A DNA stretch of 64,000 nucleotides from Chlorobiaceae bacterium. Its GTDB lineage: Bacteria; Bacteroidota; Chlorobiia; Chlorobiales; Chlorobiaceae. The stretch spans positions 1 through 64,000 of the forward strand of contig JAAXWO010000011.1 of NCBI GenBank assembly GCA_013334965.1, written 5' to 3'. This document shows positions 10,220-21,240 of the stretch, in pieces. A program made the position numbers and the translations under genes. Position 1 is the stretch's first letter. Every line of letters starts with the position of its first letter. Under the pieces are notes generated by a model. The model saw only the letters and a list, made by a program, of their open reading frames with translations, was not told the DNA's origin and searched no databases.

Positions 10220-10720
10220 TCCTGATCTATCAAAAGTCCTGCAGAGAAAGCGGACTCTCCACTTTACAATTTACCTGATCGCCAAGCTTATCGTTCATTT
10301 CATGGACAAATATCACGAAGTGCGCTCCTTTTTCAGGTCTTGGCCATCGTCACGGCAAACGACATGGCACCAGGCACAAGAGTGAAGGAAATCCACTTTT
10401 CAGAGCTTCTTGCACATTACGCCATAACTCGAATAATATCTGTCACATAGCTGATTTTATTTCATATCAATAATCCTCAAATCTCGGATTGCGCCTGCTT
10501 CTGAGCCATATATATAATATACATTTAGTATACTATTTCAGCCCACAAATACAAATAATATATATCATTTTATACCAATAAGTAATTATTTTATAATGAC
10601 TTATAAATCTATTTTTCATGCGATTTTATTTTGAACCGATTTCATATTCATATATATTTGATTAAAGAAAGCAGTGAACGGGTTATGCTAAAAAAGATTT
10701 GTTTTTGTACGAGATGAGCC

Positions 10721-12409
10721 ATGAAAAACAGTAGAATTCAAGAAGCCTTATCAAGCGTTTCTGCGTATAAACATCCAGAAAAGTCGATTCGAAGGGCTCT
10801 ATTTATAAAGCATCTTTTTTTGACTCTTTGTTTTCTGGGACTATTTGTCGTTCTGACATCGCCGGGGCGACTTGAAGCCAAATCTGCCGTAGAAGTTTTT
10901 GAACAGGCATCCAAAAGTGTTGTAGTAGTCTACAATCTCGACGATAACGGGAACCGGCAGCAAATCGCCAGCGGCGTTATCATGCCGAACGGCGATGTTG
11001 CCACGAATCATCATGTCATCCAGAAGGCCGCGAGACTTGCCGTTGTTTACAACGGGAAATCATTCTCTGCAAAACCAAGGTATTCCGATCAGGAAAGGGA
11101 TATATGCATGCTCGAAGTGCCCGGATTGAAGGCTCCGAGAGCCGTCATCGGTAACTCGAGGGCGCTTAAGATCGGCTCTCGCGTTTACGCGATCGGCTCG
11201 CCTCGCGGACTCGAACTGACGCTTTCTGATGGAATCATTTCAGGATTTCGTGAAGTCGATGGCGGATATTTCATTCAGACTACCGCACCCATTTCATCCG
11301 GCTCAAGCGGCGGCGGCTTGTTTGATGAAGAGGGTTGCCTGATCGGATTACCGACGTTTTTCCTGACCGAAGGACAACAGCTCAATTTCGCGGTCCCAGT
11401 CGAATGGGTTCTTGAGATACCTAAACGACAGAACTCAATCGCCATAAAAGCGCAAAGCAACACCGAACGGCTAAAAAAGACTATCATTCTCGAACAGAAA
11501 AAAGATTGGCTTGGCATGCTGCGGGAGTGCTCGCTCTGGATCAAGGCCCACCCGAAAAGCAGCGATGCATGGTATTGCTCCGGTCTGGCCTATTCCAGAA
11601 TCGGCGATATACCCAATGCAATCAAGGCGTTTAAATATGCGTTGCAGATACATCCCTGCAATTCGGCTGCATGGAACGACCTGGGCGTTGCCTATGGGTA
11701 TTCAGGAATGAAAGTCGAAGCGATCGAGGCTTACAGGAAAGCTGTCATGACCAATCGCAACAATGCATCGGCTTGGCACAATCTTGGAATACAGCACCAA
11801 AAGAACAACGACAGGGTCGCTGCCGGAGAGTCGTTCCGGCAGGCCCTGAGAATCAACCCGAACTATATCTCTGCCTGGTTCAATTTAGGTGTAACCCTGA
11901 AGAATGAAGGAAGCAATAGCGAGGCTATCGATGCTTTCGAGCAGGTTGTCCGCCTCAACAGGAACAATGCCTTTGCCTGGTATAACATTGGTGTCGCCTA
12001 CAGGGAAATCGGTGATTCAGCAAGGGCCATAGATGCATTTCAGCAGGCGCTCAACATAAATCCCAACTATGATGCCTGCTGGATGAATCTTGCATATACT
12101 TTTGGCCTGGCCGGAAAGAATGCGGAGAAATTCAGGACCTATTGCATGGCAATCAGCATCAACCCCAACAATGCCGACGCATGGGTGGGACTCGGTGTCG
12201 ATTATTATGGTAGCGGCCAGACGGATAAAGCTGTCGAAGCCTATAAACAGGCACTATCCATCAATTCGAAAAATGTTCAGGCATTGTTCAACCTTGGGCA
12301 GCACTATGCATCCCAGAACAAGCGGGAAACTGTCAGAAACCTTTATGTGCGACTTAAAGAGATCGATGCCGACCTTGCAAAAAGCTACCTCGACAAGTAT
12401 ATCATGTAA
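10721..12409 (+). CDS. Trypsin-like (HtrA-type) serine protease with C-terminal TPR repeats
   Basis: Catalytic motifs GDVATNHHVI, ERDICMLEV, ISSGSSGGGLF; followed by repeated 34-aa TPRs (NASAWHNLGIQHQKNNDRVAAGESFRQALRINPN). Confidence 0.9.
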   Translation: MKNSRIQEALSSVSAYKHPEKSIRRALFIKHLFLTLCFLGLFVVLTSPGRLEAKSAVEVFEQASKSVVVVYNLDDNGNRQQIASGVIMPNGDVATNHHVIQKAARLAVVYNGKSFSAKPRYSDQERDICMLEVPGLKAPRAVIGNSRALKIGSRVYAIGSPRGLELTLSDGIISGFREVDGGYFIQTTAPISSGSSGGGLFDEEGCLIGLPTFFLTEGQQLNFAVPVEWVLEIPKRQNSIAIKAQSNTERLKKTIILEQKKDWLGMLRECSLWIKAHPKSSDAWYCSGLAYSRIGDIPNAIKAFKYALQIHPCNSAAWNDLGVAYGYSGMKVEAIEAYRKAVMTNRNNASAWHNLGIQHQKNNDRVAAGESFRQALRINPNYISAWFNLGVTLKNEGSNSEAIDAFEQVVRLNRNNAFAWYNIGVAYREIGDSARAIDAFQQALNINPNYDACWMNLAYTFGLAGKNAEKFRTYCMAISINPNNADAWVGLGVDYYGSGQTDKAVEAYKQALSINSKNVQALFNLGQHYASQNKRETVRNLYVRLKEIDADLAKSYLDKYIM

Positions 12410-12952
12410 TGATCTTCCGGAATAGAAGATCGTGAACACAACTTGACACTGTATTTCCGGAGGTAAAACATTACGAATTACCATGAGGGTGTCGCAATGC
12501 GATAAGTTCTACCAGCAGCTCTCTCGCCTTTCAGTCGATGCATAACGCAGTAATGCAATCATTATGCGACAATCCCATCTCATTAAAGGGACGCCATGTA
12601 TCAGCGCATCGCTGGATTGACAGATATGACTGTCAACCAGGAGACTGGCAAAAACCATCATGTGAATCTCCGCATCGAAATCGCAATCGGGTTCACAATC
12701 AATACCTCCAAACGTACAGGTAGCCTGTTCCTGAGTAATTCCGGCTTTAAATCCAGGTATTGCCGGTTTCCTGTACAATCTCCGGAACTGTTGGACGCTG
12801 TTGTTGCCATCAATGGAGTTCGATGACGATTTCGATTCTGGTATCAATATCCAAGGCGTCCTCAATCATGAAGGCAGACAGCAATAAGACTGTCTACCGT
12901 TGTCACGACGCCAGGGCTCCCCTTGACTCTTCAATGCATCCTGTTCTGAACC

Positions 12953-14671
12953 CTAAAAATACATAAGGGCCTGAAGCCAGTAACGGCTCCGGTCACTCTT
13001 GCCATCAGAATTTGCTCCGACTGATGCGGTTCTGCCAGGATTATCCCCGATCACATGCGCCCAGATGCCCTTTATCATAAACCTGCCGGACAAGTCATAG
13101 CTTAACCCCAGGCCGGCCCCCTGCAGCCAGTAACTGTTAAGGTTAGATGCCGTACCGAAGTTTGCAGTAACCCTGTTCTTTTCGATCTGTACCTGGCCTG
13201 CGTCAAAGAAACCTGAAAGCTGCAGGTTCCCCTTTAAAGCCTCCAAAGGGATGTTGTATCGTAAATCAATATTGATAAGCTGCGCCTGATCTCCTGAGGC
13301 CTCTCCTACCGGGTAAGCTCGAATGCCGTATGGACCGCCCAGGGAGTATCGTTCACTGGAATCCAGGTTCTGGGCGGCTATCTGGGCTGCCCATGAAAGG
13401 CTGAGCATGGAGCGCTCGGAAATACGCTGGAGGCGAGACATTGAAAAATTGAATCGAGTGTATTGACCTGAGTTCAAGGCTATAGGAGTCAGGTTGACAA
13501 CAGGCTCCAGATTTCCTGCCGTCATACCTGCAGACCATGAGAAGTATCCGCTGCCAAGCAATGTATCATAACGATCCCCAGTCATACCCAGAGAAAGGTA
13601 ACGACTATGCTTCGCCCTGTATGTCACTCCGTTCAAGAGATCTTCCAGCTCCCGATAACCGTAATTCAAGCTGGAGATTACACTACCGATGCGGCTTCGG
13701 ATAATCGGATAGTTCAATCCGGCTTCAACACCCTGACTGTTACCTTCAAAACCTGAAATATCGAGCTCGCCCAATTGATAGTCCATTGCCGTATAGCTGA
13801 CCGTGCCCCTGAGACCATCATAAAATACAGGGAACCCATAAGTCACTTTTCCCTGTTTCAGCCTGACCGATTCGGTCCCCATAACCGTGAGTTTATCACC
13901 ATAACCGGTAATATCGTTAACGGCAACCATGGCATTGGCTCGCCAGGTACCTGTATAGCGGTTTCCCTGGTTGTCTCCGGATACTGTACCTGAGACCAGG
14001 GGGCCCTCGGTAACGGCTACGTCGACCTTGCTGGTGCCTGACGACAAGCCTGGTGAGAGCGATGCTTTTGCATTGACTCCGGGAATGTCATTCATGATAA
14101 GTACCGAGCGTTCCAGCTGCTGTTCATTGAGAGGCTGACCGGGGGTAACTGACTGTTCACCATATGAGCGCAAAACCGACAGTCGAATCCTGGCGTCCTT
14201 ATCCCTGCTGAACTGGATGCGGCCATCGCTCTTGCCCTGTTCAATCTGAATAAGAACGATGCCGGACGTAATATCCTGCTTCGGCAGATATGCCCTTGAG
14301 AGAAACCAGCCATTATTTTTCAGCCGTGAAGTAATCTTTTCGATCAAGGCCTGAAGGTCTCCCATCGAAACGCTTTTTCCAATGGAATCTGCCACCAGGG
14401 CTTTTAGCTCGGCTTCAGTTATGACTCCCTCGTTTCCCTTGAATTTGAATCCCCGTACCTGCACCCGAAGGGCGTTCTCATCAATAGGAGCCTGCGCTTT
14501 TTCCGTTTCTGGTTTTGGCAGTTGATCAGGAAGAAGCTGTCGTTGCGGCTGCTGTTCACGAAGGATACTGCCTGCGTCCGGTCGCCCCACATCGGGCAAG
14601 GTCACCGCATAACCACATGTTGCAGAAAACATCGTTACCGCAACACTCAACCCCAGATTCTTTATATACAT
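12953..14671 (-). CDS. ShlB/FhaC/HecB family two-partner-secretion outer-membrane transporter (TpsB)
   Basis: Signal peptide; POTRA-like domains (VRGFKFKGNEGVITEAELKALVADSIGKSVSMGDLQALIEKITSRLKNNGWFLSRAYLPKQDITSGIVLIQIEQGK); beta-barrel with RYSLGGPYGIRAYPVGEASGDQA motif and C-terminal Phe. Confidence 0.93.
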   Translation of the reverse strand: MYIKNLGLSVAVTMFSATCGYAVTLPDVGRPDAGSILREQQPQRQLLPDQLPKPETEKAQAPIDENALRVQVRGFKFKGNEGVITEAELKALVADSIGKSVSMGDLQALIEKITSRLKNNGWFLSRAYLPKQDITSGIVLIQIEQGKSDGRIQFSRDKDARIRLSVLRSYGEQSVTPGQPLNEQQLERSVLIMNDIPGVNAKASLSPGLSSGTSKVDVAVTEGPLVSGTVSGDNQGNRYTGTWRANAMVAVNDITGYGDKLTVMGTESVRLKQGKVTYGFPVFYDGLRGTVSYTAMDYQLGELDISGFEGNSQGVEAGLNYPIIRSRIGSVISSLNYGYRELEDLLNGVTYRAKHSRYLSLGMTGDRYDTLLGSGYFSWSAGMTAGNLEPVVNLTPIALNSGQYTRFNFSMSRLQRISERSMLSLSWAAQIAAQNLDSSERYSLGGPYGIRAYPVGEASGDQAQLINIDLRYNIPLEALKGNLQLSGFFDAGQVQIEKNRVTANFGTASNLNSYWLQGAGLGLSYDLSGRFMIKGIWAHVIGDNPGRTASVGANSDGKSDRSRYWLQALMYF

Positions 14672-15238
14672 TAGTTCTTTATTTTTACGTCAACACTTAA
14701 TTCCCGACCCGAAAATATATATGCGCCCAATAAATGAGAGCTTATATTGCCGTTTTTTATATACGCGTACATTAAATCATACACATTTAAAGTAGTAAAA
14801 CTTCGCCTCTCCTTCAAGAAAGTAATAACAACAATACTTCTACCCAGAAATCGCTACCCAAGTGCTGACAACCACCAAATCCATCAGCAAAAATGTTGCG
14901 GATTCAGCAGATCATGGATCTCGTTGAATATTTTCGTTATCTACCTGCAAACATGAGCCATGAATGTACCGACATCTCGCTGTGTGGTATCAGTTAAATC
15001 AGACACACATCATGATGTCCTGAATACTCGAAAGTCTCGGGATTAGCGGAGGGATGTGATTGTCGCCGAACATTATTCGTCAAGACCGGAAGGCATTGGG
15101 AGGGATGATCTGACGGATAAGGAAAAAGATGGGGATAACAATGTTTTGTAAAAATACAGGCGAACAGGAACAGACAGAAACATATACCGGACCCGATACC
15201 AAGGAGCCGAAGTACACCTGGCATTCGCTCCGGAATGA

Positions 15239-15276
15239 AAAAGGCCGACTCACATTACATCATGAGACGACCTTTT
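15239..15276. terminator. Imperfect stem-loop (putative terminator)
   Basis: AAAAGGCCGACTCA ... TGAGACGACCTTTT, about 12 of 14 paired. Confidence 0.4.
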
Positions 15277-15315
15277 ATGCTTAACGCTGCCCGTATGACT
15301 CATGGCGCTATTACT

Positions 15316-15915
15316 TCACCTCTCCATACCGATGACCACATTTGATATCCGCCCATCTTTAACAATAACTGTCTTTTTTTCGTATTTCTTCAGCTTTTCG
15401 CTCCAGACGACGAGGTCATATCGACCGGCCGGAACATCCCTGATTGAAAATTTTCCATCTTCACCGGTGACTGCGTAATGGTTGCTGTCCACCACAACGA
15501 TAAATCCCGACATTTCAGGGTGGATAGTGCACAACAGGTTCACCTCCCCGACTGTATCGAATACCACTTTCTTGAATACCCCCGGAGTGCTGTTGTTAAT
15601 ATCCAATGACTTGCTCCGATCAGAGGAAAATATATCGTGATTCACCTTGTCACGATTGACGAAAGAAACCGTTGATCCTACTGGGATTGCGGTGACATGA
15701 GGAACAAACTCAAGGTTCTTTTGTTCGACGATCGCCGTTTTGGTTTTAATCTTTTCATGGCCTCCCTTCAGATACACAACGACACCTTTATTATGCTTGG
15801 CTAAGCTCGCAGATATCTTGCCAGTAACTTTCCCGCTGCAAAAAGCGGTTGAGGAAAAGCAACCCGATGAAGCAAGCAGTAACGCAACCTTCAACAACCG
15901 TAAATTGATATTCAT
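15316..15915 (-). CDS. Secreted cupredoxin-like/carboxypeptidase-regulatory-like domain protein
   Basis: Signal peptide; NHDIFSSDRS ... VNLLCTIHPEMSGFIVVV (His...Cys-X2-His-X2-Met, type-1 Cu-like), followed by GKFSIRDVPAGRYDLVVWSEKLKKYEKKTVIVKDG. Confidence 0.75.
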   Translation of the reverse strand: MNINLRLLKVALLLASSGCFSSTAFCSGKVTGKISASLAKHNKGVVVYLKGGHEKIKTKTAIVEQKNLEFVPHVTAIPVGSTVSFVNRDKVNHDIFSSDRSKSLDINNSTPGVFKKVVFDTVGEVNLLCTIHPEMSGFIVVVDSNHYAVTGEDGKFSIRDVPAGRYDLVVWSEKLKKYEKKTVIVKDGRISNVVIGMER

Positions 15916-16187
15916 GGCATTTTACCGAAATATTATGAAGAGTCCGCTCATCAGAAGATATTAACAGATAGGTACTACTACAAGGTAAGAACATAAATTC
16001 ATTATACCAGAACCTATCCTTGCCGACTTTAATACAATCACGGTTAACAATGCTTTGTGGGCTCATAGAATACGACCTGTCAATCACCCCTGGGCATGAC
16101 GAGCCTGCGAACGCTCAAATCTGTATATTCCCTGATCGGCGGACATTACAAAATAACAGCCGATGAATATCAGAAGGAGTGTCCGTC

Positions 16188-16271
16188 ATGATTGTACGAT
16201 CTGTAAAATTATCGCATCACCTCCTCCTCCCTGCTTCTGATTTCAGGACTGACGAACCAGGATTGACTTAA
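16188..16271 (+). CDS. Possible 27-aa leader peptide/small ORF
   Basis: agaaggagtgtccgtcATG: near-ideal SD spacing; MIVRSVKLSHHLLLPASDFRTDEPGLT*, ends 19 nt before the amidotransferase ATG. Below the ORF-track length cutoff. Confidence 0.35.
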   Translation: MIVRSVKLSHHLLLPASDFRTDEPGLT

Positions 16272-16290
16272 CGTAACAGGCTGTGAGATT

Positions 16291-17031
16291 ATGAATAATG
16301 AGGAAAACAAAAAGCGAAAAAAGCTTTTGATCGTCCGGAACATAGCTCATGAAGGTCCGGGAATGCTTGCCGAACTCCTGGAAGAATATAGCCTTGGGTT
16401 CGAGCTGTACGATCTCTCTAAAGGCGATTCCATTCCGGATCCCCGAAACTATGCAGGCGTTGTCGTCCTGGGAGGTCCCCAAAGCGCCAACGATACAACC
16501 CCCCAGATCCGGCATGGACTCCAGCGTATTCGTGAAACACTCGATGCTGGAGTCCCGTTTCTCGGCATCTGCCTGGGCCTCCAGCTCCTTGTCGCAGCCG
16601 CAGGAGGCCGGGTCGTTCGCTGCCATCGCAAGGAGATCGGCTTCCGCGATCCTGATGGCTTTCCGTTCATGGTTCAACTGACATCCGAAGGAAAACGGGA
16701 TGCGCTGTTTAACGGCATTCCTGAAAATCTGCGCGTTTTTCAGCTACATGGTGAAACCGTCATGCTGGGTGACGGAATGATCTTGCTTGCAAAAAGCAGA
16801 GGATGCGAAAACCAGATTGTACGACTCGGCTCGAATGCATGGGGATTGCAATGCCATTTTGAAATGACAGACGTCATGTTCAAAAGCTGGATGGAAATCG
16901 ATCCGGATCTCATGGCCCTTGACCGCGAGGAATTGCTCACTGAATTTGATGCAATCAGAGATGAATACGAGGCGACAGGCAGGACTATCCTGCTGAATTT
17001 CCTTGCCGTTACAGGCCTTGTCAACAAATAG
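16291..17031 (+). CDS. Type 1 glutamine amidotransferase (GMP synthase-like)
   Basis: VVVLGGPQSAND...GVPFLGICLGLQLLVAAAGGRVVR...FQLHGETV...WGLQCHFEMT: class I GATase Cys/His motifs. Confidence 0.92.
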   Translation: MNNEENKKRKKLLIVRNIAHEGPGMLAELLEEYSLGFELYDLSKGDSIPDPRNYAGVVVLGGPQSANDTTPQIRHGLQRIRETLDAGVPFLGICLGLQLLVAAAGGRVVRCHRKEIGFRDPDGFPFMVQLTSEGKRDALFNGIPENLRVFQLHGETVMLGDGMILLAKSRGCENQIVRLGSNAWGLQCHFEMTDVMFKSWMEIDPDLMALDREELLTEFDAIRDEYEATGRTILLNFLAVTGLVNK

Positions 17032-17043
17032 GATTTCTGGACG

Positions 17044-18408
17044 ATGGACATACGACCGATGATCGACCATCGACGCGTGCGCCTTCTGAACGCAAGACAG
17101 GACGGGACAGGCCCGGTCATTTACTGGATGTCCCGCGACCAGCGTTTCAGGCACAATTGGGCCCTTCTTTTCGCATGCCGAAAAGCCAACGAACTCCAGC
17201 GTCCCATCGAAGTGCTCTTTACGCTGGCCCCCTCCTTCCTCGGGGCTCCCTTCAGGCATTACGACTTCATGTTCCGGGGACTTCGCGAGGTCGAGGGCAG
17301 ACTCAGGGAATCGGGAATCCCGCTGACAGTACTTACCGGCGAACCGGACAAGACGATATCCGCCTATGCATCAGGGCTCAACGCCGGTGCAGTCGTAACC
17401 GACTTTTCCCCTTTGAGACTGGTACGCAGCTGGAAAAGCTCAGCAGCCGCATCGCTATCGTGTGCCTTTTATGAAGTCGATGCGCACAATATCGTCCCTT
17501 GCTGGATTGCCTCACCCAGGCAGGAGTTCGCAGCCAGAACGATAAGGCCCAAGCTCAATGCCCTTCTCGACACCTTCCTTACTGCATTCCCGTATCCGGA
17601 GGTTGCCTGTCAGCCAGACACCCTGAACCAACCCGTCGTAAATTGGGATATCCTGGCTGACACGGTCAAAGCCGACAGGTCCGTCCGGCCAGTCAAACAT
17701 CTGAACCCCGGTGAGAAAGCTGCTGAAGAGCGTTTGCGCAAGTTCCTGGATCAAACTCTCCACCGATATGCGAAAGAACGCAACGACCCCAACTCCGGAT
17801 GCGTTTCCGCTCTTTCGCCATATCTTCATTTCGGGCAGGTGAGCGCCCAGCATATTGCCCTTGAGGTCTCAACGAGCCCCGTTCCGGAAGAAAACCGCGC
17901 AGCCTTCATCGAAGAGCTGTTCATCCGAAAGGAACTCGCTGACAACTACTGTTTCTATAACAGCAGATACGACTCCTTCGACGGCCTCCCCGACTGGTCG
18001 AAAAGCAGCCTGATGGCTCACGCTGAAGATCACAGGGACTTCAACTACACCGTCGGGCAATTCGAAAGGGCGGAAACGCATGATCCTCTTTGGAATGCCG
18101 CCCAGATATCACTCGTCGAAACCGGCATGATTCACGGATACATGAGGATGTACTGGGCTAAAAAAATTCTTGAGTGGAGCGCAAACCCCGGAACGGCATT
18201 CGACATCGCCCTCTGGCTGAACGATCGATACGCCATCGACGGACGCGACCCCAACGGATACACTGGCATCGCATGGTCGATAGGCGGCGTGCACGATCGG
18301 CCCTGGTTCGAACGACCGGTTTACGGAAAAATCAGATATATGAACGACTCTGGATGTGCGAGAAAATTCGATGTTGGACGCTACATCGAATCGGCCCATA
18401 AAACCTGA
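17044..18408 (+). CDS. phr: Class II deoxyribodipyrimidine photolyase
   Basis: PVIYWMSRDQRFRHNWALLFACRKANELQRPIEVLFTLAP...; ELFIRKELADNYCFYNSRYDSFDGLPDW; MYWAKKILEWS; GYTGIAWSIGGVHDRPW. Confidence 0.96.
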   Translation: MDIRPMIDHRRVRLLNARQDGTGPVIYWMSRDQRFRHNWALLFACRKANELQRPIEVLFTLAPSFLGAPFRHYDFMFRGLREVEGRLRESGIPLTVLTGEPDKTISAYASGLNAGAVVTDFSPLRLVRSWKSSAAASLSCAFYEVDAHNIVPCWIASPRQEFAARTIRPKLNALLDTFLTAFPYPEVACQPDTLNQPVVNWDILADTVKADRSVRPVKHLNPGEKAAEERLRKFLDQTLHRYAKERNDPNSGCVSALSPYLHFGQVSAQHIALEVSTSPVPEENRAAFIEELFIRKELADNYCFYNSRYDSFDGLPDWSKSSLMAHAEDHRDFNYTVGQFERAETHDPLWNAAQISLVETGMIHGYMRMYWAKKILEWSANPGTAFDIALWLNDRYAIDGRDPNGYTGIAWSIGGVHDRPWFERPVYGKIRYMNDSGCARKFDVGRYIESAHKT

Positions 18409-18470
18409 CATTTTCATACAGACATTCCAACCCCCGGAAGTTCTCAGGGGTTTCATGCAGGAATAAAAAA

Positions 18471-18505
18471 AGCCGGGCTATCCCTGATCAGGAAATAGCC
18501 CGGCT
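18471..18505 (-). terminator. Rho-independent terminator (between phr and rnr, convergent)
   Basis: AGCCGGGCTAT-ccctgatcaggaa-ATAGCCCGGCT, 11-bp stem; A tract on + strand immediately upstream gives a U tract for minus-strand transcripts. Confidence 0.85.
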
Positions 18506-18532
18506 CAACTTGTACCGGTTACCCCGGGTTAC

Positions 18533-20911
18533 TCACTCAAGGGTAAGGTCGATGGTACGCCTGGTCATATCGACTTCGTGCACCTTGACCTTCAGCCTCT
18601 GACCGACCTGCAGACGGCGCTTCTTCCGCTTGCCGACCAACGAGTAGGTCGACTCGTCGTATTCGTAATAATCGTCAGTCAGGTTCCGCATATGGACCAG
18701 TCCTTCGATGGCAAAATCGACCATCCTGACATAGATCCCATATTCGGTCGCACCGGAGATGATTCCGGAATAGACTTTCCCGAGATGGGTTGACATATAC
18801 TCGACCTGTTTCAGCTTCACCGATTCCCTTTCAGCCTCCACAGCGATTTTTTCACGTTCGTTCGAAATCTGGCAAACGGATCCGATGCGTGCTGTAACCT
18901 CCGCTATCCTGCTGTCGGAAAGCTTTTTGCGCTTTTTGCGCGAAGCTTCATACTCGAAGAGGAGACGATGGACGATAAGGTCGGGATAACGTCTTATCGG
19001 TGAGGTGAAGTGGGTATAATGTTCGAATCCGAGACCGAAATGGCCCTGGTTGTCGCCTGAATAGACCGCCTTGGACATGGAACGCAATACGAGTTCGTTT
19101 ACAAGGAACTCGACATTGGTGCCGTGTACTTTCTGGAGCAATTCCCGGAGCGCCTTTGAAGAGACTGTCGCGCTCTCCTTTCCCTTGCGGTCGAGCTTGA
19201 GATCGAAACCGATCTTCCTGACGAAATTCGCCAGGACGGTAACTCTCTCCATCTGGGGCGCACCGTGGATACGATAGATCACCGGATGCGGAGACTTGGG
19301 ATTTTCAAGGAAGGTCGTCGTCAGGTATTCGGCCACCTTGCGATTGGCAAGGAGCATGAACTCTTCGATGAGTCGATGGCTGCCAAGACGCTCTTTCTTG
19401 ATGACCTCGATCGGCTCACCCTTGCTGCCGAGTTTGAACCGGACCTCTTCAGTCTCGAAATCGAGACCGCCCTGTGCGAAGCGCTGTTCACGAAGAGCGG
19501 TACTGATGCTGTCGAGCAGCATCAACTCCTTGACATAATCGCCTTTTCCGGCATTGAGGATACCTTGGACATCCTCGTAGGTAAACCGGCGTTTGGAGTG
19601 AATGACCGTCTTGCTAAACTCGAACTTCTTGACCTCTCCTTTGGCGGTAATCTGGAAAAAGATCGAAAAAGCCATGCGGTCAACTCCCGGATTGAGGCTG
19701 CAGACCTTCTCGGAAAGCCTCGACGGTAGCATCGGGATCACCCTGTCGACAAGGTAGACAGAGGTCGCTCGTTTAAGAGCCTCCTTGTCCAGCTCCGAAT
19801 TCTCCGGCACGTAATGAGATACGTCGGCGATGTGAACACCAACCCTGTAAAGCCCTTTTGACAGGGGTTCGATCGATAGCGCATCATCGAAATCCTTTGC
19901 GTCGACCGGATCGATCGTGAACACCGTCCTGTCACGGATGTCAAGCCTGCCTTCAAGATCGGCTTCGGTGATCTCCTCACGGATATCTTCGGCAAATTTG
20001 AGAATTCCCTCATCGAAGGTCTCGTCGATACCGAGTCCCCTGGCGATGGCGCTCACCTCTACCTGCGACTCGCCTGCTGCACCGAGTATCTCGATGACCC
20101 TGGCCTGGATCGTACCGTTTTTGAGGAACTCCAGGTCGCCCACGAGCACCTTGTCTCCGGCTTTTGCCTTTGCTGCCGCCTTGAGGGGGATATGGATTTC
20201 AGGAATGATTTTGCGCTGGTCCGGCTTGAGCAGAAAGCGTCTGTTCTCACGATGCAGGGTACCGACAATGTTCGCGAGTTTCCTTGTGACGACGTTCGTC
20301 ACCAGTCCCTCACAACGCTGATGGGGCGACTGCCTCGACTTGTAGGTTTCGGGTACCTTGGTCACCAGCACCTCGACCACATCGCCATGCAGCGACTGGC
20401 CCAATTTCTCGGCGCCGATGAAAACGTCGTCATCGAATCCTTCGACATCGACGAACCCATAACCGTTAGGATGGGTGGAAAGCTTTCCAATATAGGTTTG
20501 ATCGACCTTGTAACGCTCTTTGCCGGGCAACGGGAACTGACGGGCCTCGACAAGATGCTCCTCATAGGTGTCAGCTTCCAATCCGGCCCAACCGTAGCAA
20601 CGATCGGAGTCCTTGTCAACGACGCCATCCTCCTGCAGTTTGTGCAGGACATACCAGAATCCCGGAAGTTGTCGTGATTCGCCGTAACCCATCTTCTTGG
20701 CCAGCTCTACAGACCTGAAACGCTCGCCGTCATGATCGGTCAGAAACGATATAATTTCCGCGGCCATCGACGTCTCGCCGCGTTTAAACAGGAATTCGTT
20801 GATCAGGATATGATCATTCGCCCGGACTTTCTCGCCGCCATCCTGCCTGGCCGGTCTGGTTTTCTTTTTATTCGGGAAGCGTGATTTTGAAATCTTGCGT
20901 TGTCTTGCCAC
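18533..20911 (-). CDS. rnr: Ribonuclease R
   Basis: 792 aa; RNB catalytic motif [60 protein letters not shown]-terminal S1 domain. Confidence 0.97.
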   Translation of the reverse strand: MARQRKISKSRFPNKKKTRPARQDGGEKVRANDHILINEFLFKRGETSMAAEIISFLTDHDGERFRSVELAKKMGYGESRQLPGFWYVLHKLQEDGVVDKDSDRCYGWAGLEADTYEEHLVEARQFPLPGKERYKVDQTYIGKLSTHPNGYGFVDVEGFDDDVFIGAEKLGQSLHGDVVEVLVTKVPETYKSRQSPHQRCEGLVTNVVTRKLANIVGTLHRENRRFLLKPDQRKIIPEIHIPLKAAAKAKAGDKVLVGDLEFLKNGTIQARVIEILGAAGESQVEVSAIARGLGIDETFDEGILKFAEDIREEITEADLEGRLDIRDRTVFTIDPVDAKDFDDALSIEPLSKGLYRVGVHIADVSHYVPENSELDKEALKRATSVYLVDRVIPMLPSRLSEKVCSLNPGVDRMAFSIFFQITAKGEVKKFEFSKTVIHSKRRFTYEDVQGILNAGKGDYVKELMLLDSISTALREQRFAQGGLDFETEEVRFKLGSKGEPIEVIKKERLGSHRLIEEFMLLANRKVAEYLTTTFLENPKSPHPVIYRIHGAPQMERVTVLANFVRKIGFDLKLDRKGKESATVSSKALRELLQKVHGTNVEFLVNELVLRSMSKAVYSGDNQGHFGLGFEHYTHFTSPIRRYPDLIVHRLLFEYEASRKKRKKLSDSRIAEVTARIGSVCQISNEREKIAVEAERESVKLKQVEYMSTHLGKVYSGIISGATEYGIYVRMVDFAIEGLVHMRNLTDDYYEYDESTYSLVGKRKKRRLQVGQRLKVKVHEVDMTRRTIDLTLE

Positions 20912-21240
20912 TCAATTACTGTTGAAATGTTACGAATGCGTTCAAGATGATTCTCAGAAGGAAACCGTCCGGCATGCCTTGATTTCAGGACACACAAAAC
21001 CTGCTCACTCCGGGAGGATTGACGTACTTGGAAGTTAAGAATATTGACCGGCATTACCACCGTCTATTCATTGGACTGTCGGCTACAGGAAGCAACGAAC
21101 GCGAAGCCGCCGCCTGATGAACGCAACTTAAGGCCGCACATATGTCTGAAGCCATGTTGTGTCAAGTTAATAAAACCGTTTTGTTTTCCCGTCTTTTACT
21201 GTGACAGGTAAGGTACGGCACCTGTTAACGTATAGCCGTA

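Noticed and set aside
10440-10720. Strongly AT-rich intergenic stretch upstream of the protease-TPR gene
   Set aside because: Likely ordinary promoter or spacer sequence; no repeat, dyad or conserved motif I could define.
12509-12865. 118-aa minus-strand ORF in the gap between the protease and TpsB genes
   Set aside because: No recognisable motif, poor coding-like composition; not enough support to call a gene or pseudogene.
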